Assembly: GCA_016713665.1 (NCBI GenBank)
Contig: JADJOR010000011.1
Location: 62,001-126,000, forward strand
Source of the DNA: Deltaproteobacteria bacterium
GTDB taxonomy: Bacteria > Myxococcota_A > UBA9160 > UBA4427
Length of the DNA: 64,000 nucleotides
Reading direction: 5' to 3'
Part shown: positions 8,233 through 15,230 of the stretch, piece after piece
Numbering within the stretch: the stretch's first letter is position 1
Layout of the letters: every line of letters begins with the position of its first letter
The notes under the pieces: model-generated
The model's database searches: none
The model's input: only the letters and a program-made list of their open reading frames with translations
What the model was told of the DNA's origin: nothing
Program-made: the position numbers and the translations under genes

Positions 8233-9209
8233 AGAAACTCTTCGAATCCGCCGACCGGCCCCGCACCGTGCGCGAGGACCCGCGTCGCCCGCACCCAGCA
8301 ACGCTCGGACTCGCCCGGAACTCCGGCTTCCTCGGCGCGCAAGCGCTTCGCAGCGTCGTTCGCCGCCGCCTCGGAATCGAAGACGCCGAACACCGTCGCT
8401 CCGCTGCCGGTCATGCTGACCGCGAGCGCTCCGACCCGTTCGAGTCGGTCCGAGATCCGGCCGACGACTGGGCAGAGCTGGCGCGCGGCCGGCTCGAGAT
8501 CGTTGATGAGGAGATCCCGGAGGGCGGGGACGGTGTCGCGGACGTTCTGGGTCAAGCCTGAAAGCGCCCGCATCGTAGAGCCCGACCTGTTCTTCGTCAA
8601 CGCGGAAGCCAGTCGATCCGAGGTCCGGTAGACGTCCGCCGTCGCAAGGGTTTTGCCCGGATTCACGAGCACGATCGCGAGCGCCGGCAGCCCGGCGATC
8701 CGCTCGATGTGCTCGCCGATGCCGCTCACGAACGCGGGCTCGGGCGCGAGGAAGAAGGGGACGTCCGCCCCGAGCTCGAGGGCCCAGGCGGCGAGCTCGT
8801 CCGGCGAGATGGCGCGACCCGAGAGGGCCACCAACCCCCGCAGCACCGCCGCCGCGTCGCTCGATCCCCCTCCGAGACCCGCACCAGCGGGAATCCCCTT
8901 GCGCAGCCCGATCCGGATCGACGCGACGAAGCCCGCGCGCTCGCAGAAGAGCCGGGCGGCGCGCCAGACCAGATTGTCTGGCCCGCTCGGGACGAGACCG
9001 ACCGCCTTCGGCAGGTCGGCGTCGAGGGCCGGGCCGCAGTCGAGGGCGATCGAGGCCGGCCCGGATTCGACCTGGAGCGTGACCGCGTCGAAGACCGCGA
9101 TCGGAACGAAGACGCTCTCGAGCAGGTGGTAGCCGTCGGCCCGGGTCCCGACGAGGGCGAGCCCGAGGTTGATCTTGGCCGGAGCCTGGATCCGAAGGCC
9201 GGAGCTCAC
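8211..9209 (-). CDS. ispE: 4-diphosphocytidyl-2-C-methyl-D-erythritol kinase
   Basis: GHMP kinase that phosphorylates CDP-ME in the MEP isoprenoid pathway. 332 aa. Seen: APAKINLGLALVGTRADGYH at the N-terminus with the catalytic Lys/Asp region, GIPAGAGLGGGSSDAAA (about 105-122, ATP loop), and MTGSGATVFGVF near the C-terminus. GTG start at 9209 overlaps the stop of the DUF1844 gene (GTGA). The TAA stop falls 22 nt inside the tRNA-Gln gene, so the C-terminal seven codons are also tRNA sequence. The pathway partner ispG is 4 kb to the right. Confidence 0.95.
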   Translation of the reverse strand: MSSGLRIQAPAKINLGLALVGTRADGYHLLESVFVPIAVFDAVTLQVESGPASIALDCGPALDADLPKAVGLVPSGPDNLVWRAARLFCERAGFVASIRIGLRKGIPAGAGLGGGSSDAAAVLRGLVALSGRAISPDELAAWALELGADVPFFLAPEPAFVSGIGEHIERIAGLPALAIVLVNPGKTLATADVYRTSDRLASALTKNRSGSTMRALSGLTQNVRDTVPALRDLLINDLEPAARQLCPVVGRISDRLERVGALAVSMTGSGATVFGVFDSEAAANDAAKRLRAEEAGVPGESERCWVRATRVLAHGAGPVGGFEEFLGASPNG

Positions 9210-9487
9210 CGGGTCAGCTCCACGTAGCGCAGGCGCAAGTCGTAGAGCAGCGAGTCGATCAGCTTGCGCTCTTCTTCCGTGAGGTTGCCCTGGGTCTTCT
9301 CACGCAACATCTCGAGGGTCTCGAGGGTCTGCCGCGCCACCAGGGGATCCGCCTCGACCGCGCGTCCCGACACGGGATCCGGCAGCGCACCGAGCTGATA
9401 GAGGGCGGCGGTCGCCAGCGAGAGGACGAAGGTCGAGAAATCCACCTTCGGCAGGTCGCGCCCGCCTTCGGACGTTGCGGTCGACAT
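9206..9487 (-). CDS. DUF1844 family protein
   Basis: 93 aa of unknown function. The pattern FSTFVLSLATAALYQLGALPDP (residues 17-38) followed by a helical ETLEMLREKTQGNLT-EEERKLIDSLLYDLRLRYVE segment is characteristic of the DUF1844 family, small proteins found often in delta-type lineages. No signal peptide; soluble alpha-helical protein is likely. A GGAGG site eight bases before the ATG supports the start. It overlaps ispE by four bases, so the two are probably translated together. Confidence 0.75.
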   Translation of the reverse strand: MSTATSEGGRDLPKVDFSTFVLSLATAALYQLGALPDPVSGRAVEADPLVARQTLETLEMLREKTQGNLTEEERKLIDSLLYDLRLRYVELTR

Positions 9488-9526
9488 GACAGAGACCTCC
9501 TCGTAGCCGAGCTCGCGGCCCGCCCT

Positions 9527-10129
9527 TCATTCCGGCAAGGACCCGGATGCCCGACCCGATAGCGCGCGCCGAGCGTAGAAGAAGCGCTGCCCGGCCGTCA
9601 CCGTCGTCCCGATCGCGAGCAGCCAGAGCACCGGCGCGAGGGCCCCCGAGACCGCGCCGAGGGCGAGCAACCCGATCCGCTCGCCGCGCTCGAGCAGGCC
9701 CCCGGGCAGATGATCGATCTCGAGCTCCGCCCGCGCCTTGGCGTACGAGGTCAGGACCGATCCGACCAGGATGACTGCACACAGCCCCGCCGCGACCGGA
9801 TCGCCCTGCTTCGTCGCGTGGGCAAAAAGGCCGAGCACGACCACGATGTCGACGACGCGATCGAGGCACGAATCCAGGAAGCCGCCGAAAGCGGTCGCCG
9901 TCCCGAAATGCCGCGCGACGACGCCGTCGACCAGATCGAAGAAGCCGCCTGCCAGGAGCAGCACACCGCCCAGGACGAACGCGCCGTCTGCGAACGCGAG
10001 GCCCGCCGCACCGGCGATCAAGGTCCCGATCACCGTCAGCAGGTCCGGCGGAATCGACCACCAGAACAGGAACGGAAAGATCGCGTGGATCCAGCCGTCG
10101 AGGCGGTGGCCCAGCTTTTCCTTGATCAT
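9527..10129 (-). CDS. CDP-alcohol phosphatidyltransferase family membrane protein
   Basis: 200 aa integral membrane enzyme transferring a phosphatidyl group from a CDP-alcohol to a second alcohol. The full family motif is present: D65, D68-G69-xx-A72-R73, G82, D86, D90. Hydrophobic segments lie around 30-48, 50-64, 93-125 and 152-178. It resembles phosphatidylglycerophosphate or phosphatidylinositol-phosphate synthase-like members, but the acceptor cannot be read from sequence. It sits on the minus strand between a small protein gene and the DUF1844-ispE pair. Confidence 0.82.
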   Translation of the reverse strand: MIKEKLGHRLDGWIHAIFPFLFWWSIPPDLLTVIGTLIAGAAGLAFADGAFVLGGVLLLAGGFFDLVDGVVARHFGTATAFGGFLDSCLDRVVDIVVVLGLFAHATKQGDPVAAGLCAVILVGSVLTSYAKARAELEIDHLPGGLLERGERIGLLALGAVSGALAPVLWLLAIGTTVTAGQRFFYARRALSGRASGSLPE

Positions 10130-10174
10130 GCCGGCTCACGCCCGGAACGCACGGCGGGAGCGCCGCGCGCGGAC

Positions 10175-10378
10175 CTAGCTCGGGCCCGTGCCCGACGCCG
10201 GCTGGGCGGTCGAAGCCTCTGCTCCGGCGGCGCTCTCCTCGCCGGCGAGCTTGGTCAGCTTCTCGGCGACGTCCGGAAGGGTCTCCACGTGGCGCTCGAG
10301 CTCGCCGGGGGCGAGCCAACCGCGCCGGTTCTGCAGGCGGCGATCGAAGCGCAGTCGGTCGAGGGATTCCCGGTCCAT
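10175..10378 (-). CDS. Small hypothetical protein, 67 aa
   Basis: I do not recognise this protein. It begins MDRESLDRLRFDRRLQNRRG, then WLAPGELERHVETLPDVAEK, ending in an Ala/Ser/Thr-rich tail. The LRxDRRL-x-RRGW-x-x-x-ELE pattern looks like a genuine short helical protein. An AAGGAG site nine bases before the ATG supports translation. A longer open frame reaching 10528 is less likely, as it crosses the upstream promoter region. It heads a minus-strand run leading to the CDP-alcohol transferase and lies divergent from bamD. Confidence 0.6.
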   Translation of the reverse strand: MDRESLDRLRFDRRLQNRRGWLAPGELERHVETLPDVAEKLTKLAGEESAAGAEASTAQPASGTGPS

Positions 10379-10608
10379 CGGTGTCCACTCCTTGATTGAT
10401 TCGAATGTGGGGTCGTTTGGGGGGCCGCAGGCTAGCAGCCTCGCCGGCAACCCGCCGCCCGCTCGTCGGCTCGAATTGACTGACGATCGCGCCGCCGATA
10501 GCGTGGCGCCCCGCGCGGGAGACCCCATTGCACCGATTGCCTTCGACGCTGCGACGCCGACCCGCCGCCCGCACGCCGGACGCGCGCCGATCCCCGTCGG
10601 CTCCCCTT

Positions 10609-10680
10609 CCCGACCAGATGCCCGACCAGATGCCCGACCAGATGCCCGACCGGATGCCCGACCCGTTGCCCGACCGGATG
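10609..10680 (+). repeat. Six tandem copies of a 12-bp repeat at the bamD start
   Basis: The unit CCCGACCAGATG (with variants ending CGGATG or CCGTTG) is repeated six times. Each copy but one carries an in-frame ATG, the fifth a TTG, so copy number changes would add or remove candidate start codons and MPDQ units before the BamD signal peptide. The rest of 10379-10608 shows only the probable divergent promoter region. Confidence 0.9.
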
Positions 10681-11493
10681 CCCGGCGCGCGCGGTCCGAT
10701 CCGTCGGCTGCTCTCCTTCCGCTCGCTCCTCTTGCTGCTCTTGCTCGCCGGCCCCCTCGGCCTCTCCGGCTGCGGCAAGGAGGCGCCCCGCTTCGAGGAC
10801 GTGAAGCCCGCCGACGAGCTCTATGCGGAGGGCCTCGAGAAGCTCAAGGGCCGCAAGATCCTCGGTCTCTTCCGGTACGTCGACTACGACGCCGCGATCG
10901 AGACGTTCCAGTCGATCATCGACAACTATCCCTTCAGCGAATTCGAGGAGAAGGCTCAGCTCAAGATCGCCGACGCCTACTTCGAGGACGAGCGCTACGA
11001 AGAGGCCCTCGCCTACTACCAGGAGTTCGCCGATCAACATTCGACGGATCCCCGGGCACCGGGGGCGCTGCTGCGTGTGGCGCAGTGCCACTACGAACAG
11101 GTCGAATCGATCGAGCGGGACCAGGGCGCCGCCCGCAAGGCGACCGAAGCCCTCGAGGTCCTGATCCAGACCCATCCCTACGCGGAGGAGACGCGCCAGG
11201 GCGAAGAAATGCTGGTCGAGCTCCGTACCCGCCTCGCCGGCAACATGCTCCACATCGCCGACTTCTACCTGAAGCGGGGCCACTGGCAGTCGGCGGCCTC
11301 GCGCTATCGACGGGTGCTCGACGAGTTCCCCGGGCTCGGACTCGACGCCCGCGCGCTCTACCGACTGGGGCTGTGTCTCGAGAACATGAAGCGCGACGAC
11401 GAGGCGCTCCGGCTCTACCACGTCGTCGTCGAGAACTACGCCGATACCCCGTCCGCGCGCAATGCCCGCGCCCGCATCGCCCGGGCCGAATGA
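10678..11493 (+). CDS. bamD: BamD-like outer membrane assembly lipoprotein
   Basis: Lipoprotein partner of BamA in beta-barrel insertion. From the start chosen here (ATG at 10678) the protein is 271 aa: basic lead, hydrophobic LLLLLLL core and an LSGC lipobox with Cys32, then an Asp-free +2 glycine, so outer-membrane sorting is expected. The mature part is all helical TPR repeats, e.g. FQSIIDNYPFSEFEEKAQLK and YQEFADQHSTDPRAPGALLR, typical of BamD/YfiO. The open frame extends upstream through a six-fold 12-bp repeat with several in-frame ATGs, so the exact start is uncertain. A second TPR gene follows. Confidence 0.85.
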   Translation: MPGARGPIRRLLSFRSLLLLLLLAGPLGLSGCGKEAPRFEDVKPADELYAEGLEKLKGRKILGLFRYVDYDAAIETFQSIIDNYPFSEFEEKAQLKIADAYFEDERYEEALAYYQEFADQHSTDPRAPGALLRVAQCHYEQVESIERDQGAARKATEALEVLIQTHPYAEETRQGEEMLVELRTRLAGNMLHIADFYLKRGHWQSAASRYRRVLDEFPGLGLDARALYRLGLCLENMKRDDEALRLYHVVVENYADTPSARNARARIARAE

Positions 11494-11620
11494 GCGCCGT
11501 CCCATCCGCATTCCAGGCCGGAGCGCCGATCCCGCGACACGCCTCGACGCCCCGCGCGAGCGATGCGATCCTCGCGCCCGTTCCACCATCGCTCGCAACA
11601 CTTCGGGGGGAGGGTTCGAG

Positions 11621-12496
11621 ATGGATTCCGATCAGCCCGTTTTCTACCGCGCGGCGACGCCGAGCCAGACCGACCGCCAGAACCTCGAGCAGGGGCGGCG
11701 CGCCTTCGAGCGCGGCGACGACGAGGGCGCCCTGGAAAGCCTCGAACGCGTCGTCGCCTCCGGACTGCGCTTCGCCGACGTCTACTACCGGATCGGCATC
11801 GTCCACGAGCGACGGGGCGAGCTCGAGTCGGCCGCGACGAGCCTGCGCGAGGCGATCCGCATCAATCCGGCCTACGTCGAGGCGCTGCTCGCCCTCGCCT
11901 CGGTCTGCGAACGCGGCGGCGACTACGACCAGGCCCGAGGCCTCGCCGAGCGGGCGGGCCAGCTCGCGCGACCGGGCGCCGGCGGTCTCGATCCGACGAC
12001 CCGGGGCAAGCTCGCCAACCAGCAGGCCGCCCTCGCCGACGCGCTGGTCAGCGCCGGCCTCCACCGCGAGGCGATCGAGCACTACCGCCAGGCGCTCGAT
12101 CGCTGCCCGATCTATCACGACATCCGCCACCGCCTCGGCGTCGCCCTGCGCGAAGCCGGCCTCCCGTTCCAGGCGGTCCTGGAGTTCGAGCGCATCCTCG
12201 ACGTCCGCCCCGAGCTCGTCGAGAGCCGCATCCAGCTCGGCCTGACCTGCTATGCGATGGGCCGCTCCGACGAGGCGAGGAAGGCGTGGCGGCAGGTGCT
12301 CGCGGTCGATCCGACGCGGCGTGAAGCGGCCATGTACCTGCGGCTGGTCGGGGCCGCCGGTCCGACGGCGAGCTCGGATTGGACGACGACCCCGACGAGC
12401 GCCTGGTCGACGATTCCCCTCGCGACGGCCGCCGTCGACCGTCCCGTCGACGTGAGCGAGCTCGCAGACCCGGCCTTCGGAGCCTTTCTCGAATGA
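11621..12496 (+). CDS. TPR repeat protein
   Basis: 291 aa, no signal peptide or membrane segment. Four or more TPR units are visible: AFERGDDEGALESLERVVAS, YRIGIVHERRGELESAATSL, LADALVSAGLHREAIEHYRQ and RLGVALREAGLPFQAVLEFE, followed by a Thr/Ser/Pro-rich tail. Likely a protein-interaction scaffold in the cytoplasm; no specific function is supported. The ATG at 11621 has GGGGGGAGGG six bases upstream. It follows bamD by 127 bases and its stop overlaps the start of the CvpA-like gene (ATGA), so the three are probably one operon. Confidence 0.75.
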   Translation: MDSDQPVFYRAATPSQTDRQNLEQGRRAFERGDDEGALESLERVVASGLRFADVYYRIGIVHERRGELESAATSLREAIRINPAYVEALLALASVCERGGDYDQARGLAERAGQLARPGAGGLDPTTRGKLANQQAALADALVSAGLHREAIEHYRQALDRCPIYHDIRHRLGVALREAGLPFQAVLEFERILDVRPELVESRIQLGLTCYAMGRSDEARKAWRQVLAVDPTRREAAMYLRLVGAAGPTASSDWTTTPTSAWSTIPLATAAVDRPVDVSELADPAFGAFLE

Positions 12497-13008
12497 ATCT
12501 CTCGGAGCTTCCGCTGATCGATGGGATCGCGCTCGCGATCATGGGATTGGCCTGCCTTCGCGGGCTCTGGATCGGCCTCATCCGCGAGGGCCTCTCCCTC
12601 GCCACGGTCGGTCTCGCGACGATCGCGACGCGACTCTACGTCGACCCGCTCGCCGTCTGGCTGAGCGAGAAGACGGCCAGCGAGCTGACCGGGCGAACCG
12701 CGCTCTGGATCGCCGGCGTCCTGATCGTCGTGGCGACGATCGCCGTGCTCGCGATCGCCGGTCGCCTGCTGCAACGCGGGGCCGAGGCCGCGGGGCTCGG
12801 CTGGGCGGATCGCATGGGCGGGGGCGCGCTCGGCATCGCCGAGGGCGGGATCGTCGCCTCGATCCTCGTCGTGATCGCGCTCTGGATCGTCGGACCCGAT
12901 CACGCCGCGACCCGCGACGCTCGCAGCGTCGAGATCGTCGCGAAGCTGCGTTCGTGGCGCGAGAGCGGCGAGCTGCCCAGCGTGGCGGCGCCCGGCGAGT
13001 GGCCCTAG
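12493..13008 (+). CDS. CvpA family membrane protein
   Basis: 171 aa with four hydrophobic segments (about 8-28, 33-50, 68-90, 108-130). The opening LPLIDGIALAIMGLACLRGLWIGLIREGLSL fits the CvpA family, whose E. coli member is needed for colicin V production and whose general role is in envelope integrity. ATG overlaps the TPR gene stop. Its TAG stop shares the CTAG sequence with the stop of the convergent ispG. Confidence 0.75.
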   Translation: MNLSELPLIDGIALAIMGLACLRGLWIGLIREGLSLATVGLATIATRLYVDPLAVWLSEKTASELTGRTALWIAGVLIVVATIAVLAIAGRLLQRGAEAAGLGWADRMGGGALGIAEGGIVASILVVIALWIVGPDHAATRDARSVEIVAKLRSWRESGELPSVAAPGEWP

Positions 13009-15230
13009 GCGTCGACCCAGCGGCCGTTCTGCTTGATCAGCTCGACCAGGCGGTCCGGCGCCTCGGCCTCGGGGACGGCGCGCTCGACGATCTGCTTCCC
13101 GACGTAGAGCGTGACCTGGCCGACGCCCGAGCCGACGTAGCCGAAATCGGCGTCCGCCATCTCGCCGGGGCCGTTCACGATGCAACCCATGACGGCGATC
13201 TTGACGCCGGAGAGATGATCCGTGCGCGCCTTGATGCGCGCCGTCGTCTCCTCGAGATCGAAGAGCGTCCGACCACAGGACGGACACGAGATGTACTCGG
13301 TGCGCGTCGTCCGCAGGCGGGCCCCCTGGAGGATCCGATAGGCGAGATCGACGACCGGGCCAGCCGGCCCGGCGGCCTCGAGGGACACGAGGTCCCCGAT
13401 CCCGTCGCAGAGCGACGAGCCGAGGCGGACGGCGGCCTCGAGCAGGGCCGGCTCCGACACGCCCTGCACACCGCGCTCCCCCGCCCGCGTCACCGCCCCG
13501 CGCAGCACGACCGGCGCCGGCGCCGCGCCCGCATCCGCATCAGCGAGCGCCGAGACGAGCACGCGCACCGCCTGCGGTGAAGCGCCGGGCGCGAGGCTCA
13601 GCATCGGCCGGACTTCGTCGTCCTTCCCCGCCGCCTGCTTCGCGATCGCCGTCGCCTCGAGCGCGCGGCGCAGCAGATCGGGAATCGCCCCGGGATCCAC
13701 CGCGAGCTCCCACTCGATCGGCGTCTCCGATCGCATGGCCGCTTCGGCGATCGAGCGCAGGCTCGCCATCGGCGTATCGCCGTCGACGCGGGCCACGAGG
13801 CGACCGAGGGTCGGCGCGGTCCCTCGAGCGAGGCCGTCGAGAACCGCCGCGACGACGTCGCCGGATTCGCCGGGCGCGGCCGCTTCGATCCGCAGCGAGA
13901 TCGGCAGCGAGAGACCCAGCGAAGCGAGCTCGGCCCCGAGCTGCGCGACCCGGCCGAGGGGATCGACGCGCCCCGTCGATGCCTCGCCTTCGCGATCGCC
14001 TACCGCCCCGGTGTTCGCCGCCGTCACGAGCAGCGACTCGCAGGCGATGTCGCGCAGACCCGCGAGCTCGACCGCGAGCTGGGCCGCGGTCTCGGCGGGT
14101 CGGATCAGGGCGCCGGGCCGGTCGAGCTCGACGCGGACGGGGGCGTCGCCGCCGACGGTGAGTCCGACCGCGGGCGCGGCGAGGCTCTGCGTGCGGGTCG
14201 GGCGGCGGGTGTGGGCGAAAGGATCGGGAAACGGGGGAGCGCACAGGACAAGGGGCTCGCCGGCTTCGATGGGCTCGCGTCGCGGGGAATCCGGGGCCGG
14301 GGCCGCGACGGGATCACGGGGCCAGGCGCCCGTCTTCGTCCCGGCGATCCGCGCGATCTCCCGGGCGACCGGCACCTCGCGCACCGGATCCTCCGTCAGC
14401 GAGACGCGGATCGTGTCCCCGATCCCGTCCTCGAGCAGCGCGCCGATCCCGATCGCACTCTTGATGCGGCCATCTTCGGCGTCCCCCGCCTCCGTGACGC
14501 CGACGTGAAACGGATACGAGGGCTCGCCCGGCGCGCGCTCCTCGAGGCGCGCCGCGAGCAGGCGATAGGCGGCGATCGCGACCTGGGTATTGGACGACTT
14601 CATCGAGAAGACGACGTCGAAGAAGCCCTCGGCCTCGCAGACGTCGAGGAACTCGAGGGCGCTCTCGACCATGCCCTGCGGCGTGTCGCCGAAACGGTTC
14701 ATGACGCGATCCGAGAGCGAGCCGTGATTGGTCCCGATCCGCATCGCGACGCCGTTCTGCTTGCAGCGCAGCACGAGCGGCCGGAAGCGCGCCGCCACCC
14801 GCTCGAGCTCCTCGGCGTACTCGGCGTCGTCGTACTCGCGGACCTCGAAGCGCTTCTTGTCGGCGTAGTTGCCCGGATTGATCCGGACCTTCTCGACGAT
14901 CTCGGCGGCGATCATCGCGGCGTTGGGCGTGAAGTGGATGTCGGCGACGAGGGGCACCGAGACACCCCGCGCCGCGAGCGCGCGCTTGATCTCGCGCAGG
15001 TTCTCGGCGTCGCGGATCGATGGCGCCGTGATGCGCACGATCTCGCAGCCCGCCTCGGCCAGGCGCGCGGCCTGACGCACCGTCGCGTCGGTGTCGAGCG
15101 TGTTCGTGTTCGTCATCGACTGGATGCGGATCGGATGGTCGCCGCCGACGCCGACCGAGCCGACCATCACGACCCGCGTCGCGCGCCGGCGCGCGCGGAA
15201 CGGATCGAAGGAGAGCCGCGGCGCGGGCAT
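13005..15230 (-). CDS. ispG: 4-hydroxy-3-methylbut-2-enyl diphosphate synthase, long form with insert domain
   Basis: Iron-sulfur enzyme of the MEP pathway that reduces MEcPP to HMBPP. 741 aa, the three-domain form known from plants, Chlamydia and others, against ~370 aa for the E. coli type. N-terminal TIM barrel: IQSMTNTNTLDTDATVRQ, VRITAPSIRDAENL, VRINPGNYADKKRF, RIGTNHGSLSDR. A central insert of about 300 residues (about 330-640) separates it from the 4Fe-4S domain: Cys649 and Cys652 in CPSCGR, Cys683 in MGCIVNGPGE with Glu690. ATG overlaps the alaS stop (TGATG), so it is translated with alaS. Confidence 0.95.
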   Translation of the reverse strand: MPAPRLSFDPFRARRRATRVVMVGSVGVGGDHPIRIQSMTNTNTLDTDATVRQAARLAEAGCEIVRITAPSIRDAENLREIKRALAARGVSVPLVADIHFTPNAAMIAAEIVEKVRINPGNYADKKRFEVREYDDAEYAEELERVAARFRPLVLRCKQNGVAMRIGTNHGSLSDRVMNRFGDTPQGMVESALEFLDVCEAEGFFDVVFSMKSSNTQVAIAAYRLLAARLEERAPGEPSYPFHVGVTEAGDAEDGRIKSAIGIGALLEDGIGDTIRVSLTEDPVREVPVAREIARIAGTKTGAWPRDPVAAPAPDSPRREPIEAGEPLVLCAPPFPDPFAHTRRPTRTQSLAAPAVGLTVGGDAPVRVELDRPGALIRPAETAAQLAVELAGLRDIACESLLVTAANTGAVGDREGEASTGRVDPLGRVAQLGAELASLGLSLPISLRIEAAAPGESGDVVAAVLDGLARGTAPTLGRLVARVDGDTPMASLRSIAEAAMRSETPIEWELAVDPGAIPDLLRRALEATAIAKQAAGKDDEVRPMLSLAPGASPQAVRVLVSALADADAGAAPAPVVLRGAVTRAGERGVQGVSEPALLEAAVRLGSSLCDGIGDLVSLEAAGPAGPVVDLAYRILQGARLRTTRTEYISCPSCGRTLFDLEETTARIKARTDHLSGVKIAVMGCIVNGPGEMADADFGYVGSGVGQVTLYVGKQIVERAVPEAEAPDRLVELIKQNGRWVDA

